From positions 558,001 to 622,000 of the forward strand of contig NZ_AKWX02000007.1 in the NCBI RefSeq assembly GCF_000306115.2: a stretch of 64,000 nt of DNA. The letters run 5' to 3'. Of this stretch, positions 15,740-24,989 are shown piece by piece. The notes beneath the pieces are model-generated. The model searched no databases and was not told the origin of the DNA. It was given only the letters and a program-made list of their open reading frames with translations. Numbering within the stretch: the stretch's first letter is position 1; every line of letters begins with the position of its first letter. Both the position numbers and the translations under genes were made by a program. The stretch is from Leptospira wolffii serovar Khorat str. Khorat-H2. Its GTDB lineage: Bacteria > Spirochaetota > Leptospiria > Leptospirales > Leptospiraceae.

Positions 15740-18205
15740 TCAAGGACTGCAGGTGCTTGCATCGATTTCGATTGCTCCCAAAGTACGGCCGTAAAGTGAA
15801 GTGGTCCTAGGGCGGAAAAAGAAGTCGTTATCCTGAATATAGGAGAAGTAGGAATCGATCCCATACCCCACCGAACCGGAGCGAACATCGCAAGGAATAT
15901 CCTTCAAGATCAGCTCCGGTAAGAAAGCGGTCACTGCCAGATAGGAAGCGGGAGAATTTACGAACGTTACATTCTTACTATATTGTGTCATGTTCGTGAA
16001 ACCTGCGGGAGGGGCTCCGGCAGGGGAGCAAGTCGCAGGAAAATCCGTAGTGAACTGATAATCGAAAGGGCAGTATGTGGCCGCAGATAGTCCATAATTC
16101 AGTAATGTCGTTCCGTAATAATTATTCCCCGCAATTACGCCGCTAAGAAGTTGAGAAGTATCGAAGGCTATGTTCGGTCCGGTGGTATCCGCTCCGAAGA
16201 ACATATTATTAAAAATTTGTAATACTTGAGAAGTAGGACCCACGAGAACGTTTTCCACCGCCTTGGCGGAAACCGAGCCGTTGCCTGCATAGACCGAGTT
16301 ATGGACTTAGTAGGAGTTCACGAGTCCGCTAGAGGTGGCCGCAAAACGAATCCCGACGGTTCTTCGGCCTACAGGCGCTCCCGGATTCACATATTGGTAA
16401 TAATTGATCTGGTTGTTGGCAACTGCGTATCTCCCCAATACGACGTTTCGCATCTCTATTCCGGTAGAATAGGTTGTCGCTAAAAGACCTGCAGAGGATC
16501 CGCCGTCGATCAGGTTATTATAAAGGGAAGAATAACCTGCGGCGTTATAATTGGGATTGTCCAATATGGCTCCCGCGGAGATTCCGGATCCTTCTCCTCC
16601 GATGATGATGTTGGAGAAGATCTCCACATTATTCGCGTTGGTGACTACGATTCCGTATCTTTCGTCCGAACTATTCGTGACCCCGAGATTTTTTCCGGCG
16701 AACATTCCCGTTTTGGAAATCCGGACCTTACCGGATCCGCTATAATTATAAACGAAGATGGGAGCGACCTTTTGCTTGGTAGCGTGTCCATATATTGAAA
16801 TATTGCTAACTTCTAATATTTCTCCGGATCCTAAGGCGACGGAAGGGGAGATCTCGATGACGGGGCAAAAAGAGGCTCCTAAGAGTAGACTTCCTGGAGT
16901 GAGACAAACGGTTCTTGCGTCGCTGATAGACGTTTGGTAGTCCGATCCTTGGGATTGAAAATCTGTGCTAAAACTTCCTACGAGAGAAGTCTTGGCGTTA
17001 AGTATAATATTCGTATTCCCGCTTAAGTTGCTGAGAATATAATTCCCTTGCGCGACTAATACGTAGCAAACCTGTCCGGTGGCGTTACATGCGGTGATTC
17101 CGTCCTGGATATTGACGCAGGCATTCACGTCCGAGGAACAATCCATCGTACCGCCGACAATTCCGCCGTTCACATACTTCACATTCTGCGCGATCGTTAA
17201 TTGCAGCTCTACGTTCTTATTTCCATCGTATGCGATTTCTCCTCCCGCCGAGCAACTCTTTAGGCTCAACCATCCTTTGATTTGAGCTCCGGAACCCCAA
17301 GTGCTCGTAGGTGAAACGGTGACTACCGTAGTATCTACTACGTTACTGTACGAAATCAGTGCGGAGGAAGTTTGCGGACTGAGATCCGTATATCCGTTTG
17401 GCACCGGACCGGAACTAAAGCCGCAACCCGTGACGTTAGGAGTGGAGAAAACGAACTGTAAAGAATTCGGAGCCAAGGCTACGTTTGCAGGGAGTTTGAT
17501 CGCACTTAGACAATTTACGAATAAGGTGATATCCGAGGTCCCCATAGTCCCCGTAGGAGCGGGACTCGTGGAGGTTTTCATAAAGCATTCGTGGTTACTC
17601 GGACTTGCGGCTACAAAGACGGAATAGGAGACGGTCTCACCCACTTGGGTCGGAAAATCGTAAACTCCGTCGCCTGAATTGACGGACAGGGTTTCTATGC
17701 TGCTGCCGACTTTATTGGCGAGGATAAGACCTGACGGGTTGGATTGATATACACCGAATACTTTAACGCTGACCTTGTGTTTCGCGACCGCACATTGAAC
17801 CGTGAAGACTGTTTTTATCGGGGCGGTTGCCGTAGGAGGACTGAAAACGCTACAAGCAACCGGAGGAGTCGTAGTCGGTTGAGTGAGAGTGAGCGATACG
17901 GGCAAGCCGGCCTTGTGAGACACGGAAAAATTCTGCGCGCCGTCCGCGGTGAAACTTAAGGAAGGATCTCCGAAAGAATTATCCACAACTAGGGCGCTGG
18001 ATACGGTAACCGAAGTCAAACCGACTACGTTTACTTCTATGACTCCGGGGGAACCCAGAGCCTGATAGCTCGTTTGCAGGGGAATAAAATCGAATAGGCC
18101 GCCTGCGGTAGGGGATTTATAGCAAGCCGCAAGAAACGAGCATAAAATCCCACCTAAGAGCAAATATGCGATTTTTAACGATAAATGTCTTGGGAAGGAT
18201 TTCAT
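15740..18205 (-). pseudogene. Beta-helix lipoprotein gene interrupted by one in-frame stop
   Basis: The frame from 18205 to 15740 would encode 821 residues but contains a single TAA at 16307-16309, after residue 632. Reading continues in the same frame beyond it (VHNSVYAGNG, then the frame open to 15740), so this is a nonsense codon rather than a frameshift. The leader ends 'CSFLAAC' (Cys28). Immunoglobulin-like segments with paired Cys and a C-terminal beta-helix follow, and the end 'GAIEIDASTC' matches the paralogue's 'GAFEIDSTC'. Around the stop, 'SY*VHNSVYAGNG' aligns with 'HYIAGNTIYSNG' of the intact copy. The gene begins 33 bases after the TIG-protein stop and is followed by an intrinsic terminator, so it is the last gene of the cyclase operon. 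A truncated 632-residue lipoprotein, readthrough or a sequencing error are the alternatives. Confidence 0.75.
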
Positions 18206-18238
18206 GTTTCTTTCCGGGCTCTAAGAGAATAACAATCC

Positions 18239-19423
18239 TTACCAGGAAAATTGAGCGCCGAATTCCATTCTTTGAGATAAAACAGGGGAGCCGGAACCCG
18301 TGTAGGAACTCCAACGCTCCGATTCCGGAACGTTTCTAAACAGAGGGGAAACTGTAACCGGGGCGTTCGTCCCTTCCACTAGGATCTGTTTCGGTCCGGA
18401 AATGAACCCCGCATCCAAAAGATTCACTAAATAGAATAAGCCCACGACTCCGATCGCAACTTCCAATTGACCGAAGTTTGCGGAAGCTGCGGAATATTTG
18501 GGCGAGATTTGCATGTAATTCATGAAGGCGAGATTGAATAAGGTCGGATCTCCCGTCTGGAGAAAGGCGGCGTTCAGAAGAATATTATTCGATCTAGCCG
18601 CATCCAATGAGTGGACCGAGCTTAAGTAAGTGCTTCCCTGGAAAGCGGCGTATGAGCCCGCTCCGATGATCAATGCCGGAAAGACGAAGGTATGCAGTTT
18701 GGATTTGTTTTGATAGGCTTGTCCCCAACCTGGGAGTACTGCGGATCTGGCTGCCGCGCCGAAATCGAAAAAGCTGGAAGAGGAAGAAACCTTGGAACTT
18801 TTTTCCTCTTCTAATTCCGCCAATTGTTCCGGAGTCTCCGCTAGTAGGAGATAATTGTCCTTTTCGGCGACCTTGTTTCTAGGGTTCTCGATCCGGAGAG
18901 AAATGGCTCCCTCCGGTGCCTTCCTCTTATCTATCGTAACGACTATGGTCTCGGAATCCTTGACTTCCATGGACTTAATCGGGATCTCGTTTCCTTTAGA
19001 ATCTTTTAATGTGATTTTGGTGCCGTCCGTGAAATGCTTTCCTTTGATTTCCAAAGTGTCCGGAAGATCCTTGTTTAGGAATTTACTTTGGGAGGCGGCG
19101 AGAATTTCGGGCTTCTGAGAGAGAATAACGTCGAACGGAATCCAAGTGGAAAATACGGAGACTCTTCCGTAGCGATTCAATACTCCTATCCTATGTTCGT
19201 AGGTTCCCGGAGGGAGTACGACTTGGATCTGAGTGGCGTTGGTTTTCTCTCGGGTGATTTTTCCGCGAGAATCCTTGATCTCGACTACGTAACCGCCCGC
19301 ATCGGGAATGGGTTTCCATTCCAACTTTACACCTTCTTCTTTCGCAAATAAAGGTACGGAGAATAATAGGATTCCGAGGATCCAGAAAATTCTTTTGGAG
19401 ATATATAAGACTCTACTCGACAT
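18239..19423 (-). CDS. Exported TIG/IPT-domain protein with membrane C-terminal region
   Basis: A 394-residue protein with a signal peptide ending at 'PLFAKEE' (about residue 28). Residues 30-95 form a fibronectin-like module ('LEWKPIPDAGGYVVEI') of the kind repeated in the FecR protein just upstream. Residues 105-195 look like an IPT/TIG module ('LEIKGKHFTDGTKITLKDSKG'). The C-terminal half begins 'AARSAVLPGWGQAYQNK', a motif of DUF5683-like membrane proteins, and has several hydrophobic stretches. The gene overlaps the FecR gene by 11 bases, so translation is probably coupled. Function unknown; the context suggests an envelope-anchored partner of the FecR protein. Confidence 0.75.
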   Translation of the reverse strand: MSSRVLYISKRIFWILGILLFSVPLFAKEEGVKLEWKPIPDAGGYVVEIKDSRGKITREKTNATQIQVVLPPGTYEHRIGVLNRYGRVSVFSTWIPFDVILSQKPEILAASQSKFLNKDLPDTLEIKGKHFTDGTKITLKDSKGNEIPIKSMEVKDSETIVVTIDKRKAPEGAISLRIENPRNKVAEKDNYLLLAETPEQLAELEEEKSSKVSSSSSFFDFGAAARSAVLPGWGQAYQNKSKLHTFVFPALIIGAGSYAAFQGSTYLSSVHSLDAARSNNILLNAAFLQTGDPTLFNLAFMNYMQISPKYSAASANFGQLEVAIGVVGLFYLVNLLDAGFISGPKQILVEGTNAPVTVSPLFRNVPESERWSSYTGSGSPVLSQRMEFGAQFSW

Positions 19424-21530
19424 AGAATTCCTTAGGAGTAAGAACCTCTGGCGCTTTCAGAGTCGCCGAGATCACCACTTCGAAATCTCTGGAAAGCGGA
19501 AGAGTGGTGCGTGCGGCTCCCGAGGAGTCCCGGTATTTCGCGCTCAATCTCCACTGGTATTTTCCCTCTTTCAATCTATATAACTCTCGGAAATCGAAAG
19601 ATTCTCCTCGAATTTCCTTTTTGAACACGGTTTTCCAGGCTTTTTTATTCGACTCTAATAATTCCAGAATATAAGAATCCGCTTTTCCTTCCGATTCCCA
19701 GTAGAATGCCAAACTTTCCTTCTCGTCCAAATCCACCTTGTCTCCATCTCTAGGATAGGACGGGGTTACAAAAGGAGCCGAATCCAAGGTTTTGAAAGCG
19801 GCGACAGGACTTACGATAATCGTATCTCCCTCAGGGGATAGAAGAGACACTCTCCAGTAATAATTCCCGGGGCCCGGCAGATCCACGGAACCGACTCCCG
19901 AGCGAATATTCGTATCGGTAACTTTGGAGCCGAAATTGGCTTCCCGGGAGACTTCCAACTTATAGGTTCCGGTAGGATCCGGTCTGTCCCATCTAAAGGA
20001 TAGTTTTCCGTCACTCGGATGACCTAACTCCGATCCGTCCTTAGGAAATGCGAGTCTCATGGGGAGAAGAGGCTTGAGAACGAAACGATTCACTGCGGAA
20101 GAAATCTCTCCCTGGCTCACTAAGTTCGCACGAACTCTCCAATAATAGGTGTTCTCTTTCCAATCATATTCCGGTTTTATAAAGTTAGCCGTAGTATTCT
20201 TGGAATAAATCACGCTTTTGAAATCCGGATCGGAAGCTATTTCGAGGATATAGGATTTGAATTCCTTGTTGGAACTCCAACTGAAGAAGGATCCGTTTTT
20301 GAATATACGGATTCCTATTTCTTCTCCCGCCAAAGGTTTGAGAAGTTGAGGAGGTTCCGCTTGGGTCAGTTTCCTGACGGAGAATGGGACGGGATCCGAG
20401 ACTAATTCAGTAAAGCCCTCTCTTTCGGAGAACATCCTTACTCTTGCGAAGAATTGTCCCTCCGGTTTGGGATCCCATTTTGCGAATCCTACGTTAGAGT
20501 CCGCCGAATATAATATTTGTTTAAAGCCTCCGTCCTCGGAGACTTCCAATTTATACTTGGATCCGGGATCGTTCGTGGACCATTGGAATCGAATCGGCGC
20601 CAAGTTTGCAGAATAAGAGAATACTTCCTTGGAGGTGGGGGAGAGGAGTCTGGGCTTGGACCAGGAAATGAGTCGGAAATTTTTGGAGGAACTGGACTCT
20701 TCCTTACCCGATTGAGGATTCTTTCCTATGACTCTCCAATAATAGGAACCGCCGGTTAAGGATACGGAAGTATTGGTCGCATTCGTATTCCATTTCTTGA
20801 GTCCTGTTCTGAATCCGGAGTCCTTGGCCAACTCCACTCTGTAAGACTTCACTCCGGGAGCAGGCTTCCAACTTAGGCCCAGGTTTGCGGTTTCCGTCTT
20901 AACGGGAATATTGGATTTATCGACAGGACTGATCGTTTCCAGATTTAGGGAGTGCACTTCCACTTTCCCGCCTTGGACGTCGGCGGATTGATTATTACTT
21001 ACTACGCTTTCTCCCGAGGCGGAGGCGACTTTTGCCTCTCCCTTCTTGACCTCAAGATTGAGTCCCTTGTTATCGTCGGAAGAAAGTTTTACGTCGGAAT
21101 TTCCGAGAGAGATCTTAGTATCTCCCGCGCTGATCTGCAGTTTGGCTCCTCCTCCACTACTCGTGGCGGAAAGGGAACCGGACATAAAGCTGATTTTGTC
21201 CGTGTCTTCCACGAGGATCATGCTTCGTTCATCCAAACGGATCTCGGCGGAATTCTCTCCGTCCGTGAAAAGAAGCACGGCTTCCGAGCCTTCTTCCGTG
21301 CGAATGGTATCCTTATAGCGGATCGGATCGGATTCGTCCAATTCCTCCCACACCACTTCGGAATCCAATTTTCTTAATATTTTAAATTGCTTGGACTTGA
21401 GCTCGCCTACGATTTTGTTCGTTCCTGTCTTGGGGCCGGCGTTTGCGTACAGATATAAGAGGCCGGAAAAGAGAAACAAAAGTAGAAGTAGAGCGGTGAC
21501 GACATATCTGCCATCAGTCAAGTATCTCAT
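19413..21530 (-). CDS. FecR-domain protein with fibronectin-like repeats
   Basis: A 705-residue protein with one N-terminal membrane anchor (about residues 11-30) and a FecR domain (about 35-190: 'WEELDESDPIRYKDTIRT', 'GENSAEIRLDERSMILVED'). About five related modules follow, each with a 'YKLEVS...F' strand and a closing 'YYWRV' or 'YQWRL' strand. FecR domains are known from sigma regulators, but no sigma-factor gene is near, and many such proteins are structural. The gene overlaps the upstream cyclase by 17 bases and the downstream TIG gene by 11, which implies obligate co-expression. The large domain is expected in the periplasm. Confidence 0.83.
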   Translation of the reverse strand: MRYLTDGRYVVTALLLLLFLFSGLLYLYANAGPKTGTNKIVGELKSKQFKILRKLDSEVVWEELDESDPIRYKDTIRTEEGSEAVLLFTDGENSAEIRLDERSMILVEDTDKISFMSGSLSATSSGGGAKLQISAGDTKISLGNSDVKLSSDDNKGLNLEVKKGEAKVASASGESVVSNNQSADVQGGKVEVHSLNLETISPVDKSNIPVKTETANLGLSWKPAPGVKSYRVELAKDSGFRTGLKKWNTNATNTSVSLTGGSYYWRVIGKNPQSGKEESSSSKNFRLISWSKPRLLSPTSKEVFSYSANLAPIRFQWSTNDPGSKYKLEVSEDGGFKQILYSADSNVGFAKWDPKPEGQFFARVRMFSEREGFTELVSDPVPFSVRKLTQAEPPQLLKPLAGEEIGIRIFKNGSFFSWSSNKEFKSYILEIASDPDFKSVIYSKNTTANFIKPEYDWKENTYYWRVRANLVSQGEISSAVNRFVLKPLLPMRLAFPKDGSELGHPSDGKLSFRWDRPDPTGTYKLEVSREANFGSKVTDTNIRSGVGSVDLPGPGNYYWRVSLLSPEGDTIIVSPVAAFKTLDSAPFVTPSYPRDGDKVDLDEKESLAFYWESEGKADSYILELLESNKKAWKTVFKKEIRGESFDFRELYRLKEGKYQWRLSAKYRDSSGAARTTLPLSRDFEVVISATLKAPEVLTPKEFYVE

Positions 21531-24174
21531 ACTTTAATTCCTCTTCCTCGTCCCCCGCCTTGGCCTTTTTCTTGGTATCGTATTCTATTCCCAAACGCTT
21601 TCTGAGATCTTCCAGATTTACGGGACGATCCGGATCGTCCTTTCTACCTAAGACTGCATAAATGGTCTGGGGTTCTTCTTTACCTTTAACTTTGATGGAC
21701 TGCATTTTTTCGACTGCGAAGATATTTCTTACATGATCGTACAGATCCTGAGTGATCAGTATATCCGTTCCGAAAGGTTTGTTCAATGCTTCCACCCGAG
21801 AAGCGAGGTTTACCGCGTCTCCGATCACGGTGTATTCCAATCTTTCTTCGGAACCGATTTGACCGGCGATCACGGGACCGAAATTCAATCCGCATCCTAT
21901 TCGAATGACCGGTTTTTTGTCTCCACCTCGCCCCTGATTGAATCTTAATAATGCGGTTCTCATCATGAGAGCGCCGTTCACGGCATTCTCCGCATCCGCG
22001 TCCGTCGTTCTCACCGCTCCCCAGGTAGCCATGATCGCGTCTCCGATGAACTTATCCACGATCCCGTGGGTGTCGTTGACGCAGCGGACCATTTCCGTCA
22101 TGTACTCATTTAAAAATTCCACGACTTCTTCCGGTTGCAGTTTTTCCGAAATTGCGGTGAAAGAGCGGATATCGGAGAAGAAGATGGCGCACATCTTCCG
22201 CTCTCCTCCCAGAGTGAGTTCTTTGTTCAGAACCATCTCCGCGATTTCCTTGTTTACGAAACGACCTAATGCGTCCTTTACCTTTTCCCTTTCTTCCAAT
22301 CCTTTGCCCATGTTCACGAAGTAATCGGTGAGAATTCCGATCTCGTCTCTGGTGGTGGATTGGATTCCGATTCTGAAATTTCCTTTCGCGATCTCGATCG
22401 TAGCGGATAGAAGTTTGAGAATAGGGACCGTGATGTTTCTTGCTAAGAAGAATACGATGATCAAGGCGATGCAAAGAGCGATCGCCATGATGAGAAGATT
22501 CTTCGTCTGGATTCTGTATACCATCTCGAAGACTTTTTCTTCGGGAACAGTGACTATGACTCCGGAACCTCCGAATCCCATCTTCTGATAGGAACCGTAA
22601 TATTTGGTCTTAGTGCCATCTTCATAACGAGTCTGTTGGCTATCCTCTCTAACGGAAGAAAGCATGGTCTCGAAGATGGGAAGATCAGACCAATTCGTTT
22701 GGGATGCGAGTAGGGGTAGATCGTGATGCGCGATCAGATCTCCGTCGCCGTTGACTAAGAAAGGAACGTTAATATCCTGTTTTTGGAATGCGGATAATAA
22801 TCTCTCCGATCTCAGAACGTAAACCAGTAAGGATTTACTCGTATTATCGTAAACCGAAATGGAAAAGGCAGGTTCCTTGAAATAAGCGGTAAGATTGTCT
22901 ATTCTTCCTTCGGACTGGATAGTCTTTAGAAAAGAGGACTCCTTTTGCTCAATCGCGGTGTCCAATTCTTCCCTGTTGGAGGAGATACCTTCCAGATAGG
23001 AATCGTTGTATAGAATGATTTTCTTACGTAGATGTTGGTCCTGAACGGAATAGATTCCGACTAACAAAAAGTCCGGTTCGTTTTTGAAGAATAGATCCGC
23101 ATAAGCTCCGGGACCCTTAGGATCCAGAAGTTTCTCTACTAAGGTTTTACCTTTGTCTCGTATATCCTTTAGATCCGATTTGATCTTGATCCCTAGGATA
23201 TTCACGAGGGAAAAATTCGTCTCCAATACCCGAACTTCGTAATTCTTTTTGAATTCGCTGGAAGCGTAAAGAATGACTGTGGAAACGGTAACGGTTAATA
23301 GGAGAGAGATGACTCCCATCAACTTCAATTGCAAAGGAAACTTTGCACTGGCGCTCGGATCCCTCGGTTCCGGAGGAGGAGGCGGATTCTCCTTCTTTAC
23401 TTCGGAGACTTTGGCTTCTTTCTTGTCCGGCTGCTTCGCTTCCTGAGTAACCGGTTCCGGTTCCTGCTTTTCCTTATTCTCGGAAAAGACTGTATCGAAG
23501 GAAATTACCGGTTTGGTTTGTATATCGTCGAAATGATCTTCGTGGTCCCGCAGGGATCTTTTCGATCTTCCTCCGGAAGAAGAATGGCCGTTTTCATTTT
23601 GGAATCTTCCTAATTCGATTCCGGAGGCGGCGAGAGGTAACTCTTTTAGGAAAACGGAAAATTCTCCTCTTGGTGTGTCGGGAATTTCCCGAGGAGCTTT
23701 TTTGCGGGAAACATAAGAACGGAATTCGCCTAATAATTCCCCTTCGGACTCTCCGGAAAGAGACGGGAACCAAGCGCTTAATTCTCCTAAGGCCAGATGG
23801 GGGTGAGAAGCGAGAACCATTTTGGAAAGGATGATCTCCCATCTTTCCATGAGTTCGGGAGGAATTAGAAAGAGTATGTTCGATTTTCCGGCGGAGGAAA
23901 TCAATTTCCAGGAGGAAAGAAAGACGGACTCGTTGGTCTCGGGGCCCGGAGGGACCTCCAGAGCGAAGAGTTTCCATTCTCCGGAATGTAGTACCTCCTC
24001 CAACTCGGTTACGAGCGGAGAGCCTTTCTCGGAAAAGACGCAGACTACGGATTTGATTTCTCGGTCCGTCCAGGTCTGTAATAAACCCGCGTCCCTGATT
24101 TTATCTGGAGCCGCAGTCCAGAATGCGACGGAACCGTTTGGGCCGAGTGGGATGTATTTAGTAGATGAAGGCAT
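21514..24174 (-). CDS. Membrane class III adenylate/guanylate cyclase
   Basis: An 886-residue protein. Residues 1-170 are an unassigned globular domain, followed by a charged and Pro-rich linker (about 190-280). A first membrane segment near 290-310 precedes a periplasmic dCache-like sensor domain, then a second membrane segment (about 540-560, 'LLIMAIALCIALIIVFFLA'). After it come a HAMP domain ('PILKLLSATIEIAKGNF') and the cyclase domain. Metal-binding residues are visible in 'FFSDIRSFTAI' and 'DKFIGDAIMATWG', and the conserved 'YTVIGDAVNLASR' follows. It should make cAMP or cGMP in response to a periplasmic signal. It is the first gene of an overlapping operon with FecR and TIG proteins. 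Confidence 0.87.
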   Translation of the reverse strand: MPSSTKYIPLGPNGSVAFWTAAPDKIRDAGLLQTWTDREIKSVVCVFSEKGSPLVTELEEVLHSGEWKLFALEVPPGPETNESVFLSSWKLISSAGKSNILFLIPPELMERWEIILSKMVLASHPHLALGELSAWFPSLSGESEGELLGEFRSYVSRKKAPREIPDTPRGEFSVFLKELPLAASGIELGRFQNENGHSSSGGRSKRSLRDHEDHFDDIQTKPVISFDTVFSENKEKQEPEPVTQEAKQPDKKEAKVSEVKKENPPPPPEPRDPSASAKFPLQLKLMGVISLLLTVTVSTVILYASSEFKKNYEVRVLETNFSLVNILGIKIKSDLKDIRDKGKTLVEKLLDPKGPGAYADLFFKNEPDFLLVGIYSVQDQHLRKKIILYNDSYLEGISSNREELDTAIEQKESSFLKTIQSEGRIDNLTAYFKEPAFSISVYDNTSKSLLVYVLRSERLLSAFQKQDINVPFLVNGDGDLIAHHDLPLLASQTNWSDLPIFETMLSSVREDSQQTRYEDGTKTKYYGSYQKMGFGGSGVIVTVPEEKVFEMVYRIQTKNLLIMAIALCIALIIVFFLARNITVPILKLLSATIEIAKGNFRIGIQSTTRDEIGILTDYFVNMGKGLEEREKVKDALGRFVNKEIAEMVLNKELTLGGERKMCAIFFSDIRSFTAISEKLQPEEVVEFLNEYMTEMVRCVNDTHGIVDKFIGDAIMATWGAVRTTDADAENAVNGALMMRTALLRFNQGRGGDKKPVIRIGCGLNFGPVIAGQIGSEERLEYTVIGDAVNLASRVEALNKPFGTDILITQDLYDHVRNIFAVEKMQSIKVKGKEEPQTIYAVLGRKDDPDRPVNLEDLRKRLGIEYDTKKKAKAGDEEEELKYEILD

Positions 24175-24390
24175 TGAAAATAATATCTGCTCCGCTAATT
24201 CCGCCAGCTATAGGAAAAGAAAAAAAAGGAACCGTCTAGCGGAAAGTAGATTCCGTAAATCCTCTGTTAAATTATCGGAACTAAGGCCCTATATATTGAA
24301 AACAAGTCTAGGCCAGAACTCCGTCTAGAAAATACCGGAATGAGTTGATTGCTCGGATTCCTTTTAAATCCTGGATCCCCAGAGGCAAAC

Positions 24391-24846
24391 ATGGCAGTCG
24401 CAAAATTTTTGACAAATAGGGGAAACTTCTCCGTTTTATTGGATGAGGAGAAAGCTCCCGTCACTGCGGGAAATTTCATCGAATTGGCCAGGAAAGGGTT
24501 TTATAATGGCCTGATCTTCCATAGGATCATTGCAAATTTTATGATCCAGGGGGGCTGCCCGAATGGCTCCGGAACCGGTGGACCGGGGTATAAGATTAAG
24601 GACGAATTCCATCCGGATCTGAAAAATAAGAAATTTACCATCTCCATGGCCAATGCGGGCCCGAATACAGGCGGTTCCCAATTTTTCATCAATGTTCGGG
24701 ACAATCTCTATCTGGACAATCGACACGCGGTGTTCGGTCATGTGTCGGAGGGAGAGGACATCGTCCAAGCCATTTCCGAAACCCAGACCGGACCGGGAGA
24801 TCGACCCATCCAGCCAGTGGTAATCGAATCTATAGAAATTGTCTAA
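24391..24846 (+). CDS. Cyclophilin-type peptidyl-prolyl cis-trans isomerase
   Basis: A 151-residue single-domain cyclophilin without signal peptide, so cytoplasmic. The core '[25 protein letters not shown]' region (cited in part: 'FHRII', 'MIQGGCP') carries the catalytic Arg, Phe and Gln, and 'GSQFFI' plus '[11 protein letters not shown]' complete the active site. The ATG at 24391 with AGAGG upstream is preferred over an in-frame TTG at 24349. The divergent partner is the cyclase gene; the 24175-24390 interval presumably holds both promoters, but I could not pick convincing boxes. Confidence 0.9.
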   Translation: MAVAKFLTNRGNFSVLLDEEKAPVTAGNFIELARKGFYNGLIFHRIIANFMIQGGCPNGSGTGGPGYKIKDEFHPDLKNKKFTISMANAGPNTGGSQFFINVRDNLYLDNRHAVFGHVSEGEDIVQAISETQTGPGDRPIQPVVIESIEIV

Positions 24847-24892
24847 ATGTAGCCCATAAGGGTTAAATTTGGTCAAATTATGTAATACTAAG

Positions 24893-24934
24893 AGATATTT
24901 AGAGATAATTTGTAAATTATGCTTGAAAATATCT
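24893..24934. promoter_or_regulatory. Nested AT-rich inverted repeats overlapping a promoter
   Basis: Outer arms AGATATTT (24893-24900) and AAATATCT (24927-24934) enclose inner arms ATAATTT (24905-24911) and AAATTAT (24914-24920), all perfect. The right outer arm overlaps the proposed -35 box TTGAAA (24923-24928). This could be an operator for the kinase operon or a structured end of the cyclophilin transcript. Confidence 0.45.
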
Positions 24935-24951
24935 AAATTTCGCCATAAATA
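24923..24951 (+). promoter_or_regulatory. Possible promoter of the kinase operon
   Basis: TTGAAA (24923-24928), 17 bases, TAAATA (24946-24951). The -35 box is good and the -10 box weak. The position, about 40 bases before the ATG at 24990, is suitable. Confidence 0.35.
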
Positions 24952-24989
24952 AGAGTCCCTGCGGAACGCATATTCCAAGGGATTCTTGC

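Noticed and set aside
15740..16258. Separate gene for the C-terminal part of the interrupted lipoprotein
   Set aside because: It is in the same frame as the upstream part, has no signal peptide or ribosome-binding site, and completes the paralogue's domain; counted as one interrupted gene.
17327..17342. CGTAGTA/TACTACG palindrome resembling the 1551/1951 repeats
   Set aside because: Lies inside the coding frame of the interrupted lipoprotein, with a different centre (TC); probably coincidence.
18117..18314. Small minus-strand frame bridging the TIG gene and the interrupted lipoprotein
   Set aside because: It overlaps the end of one gene and the start of the other in a different frame, with no independent support.
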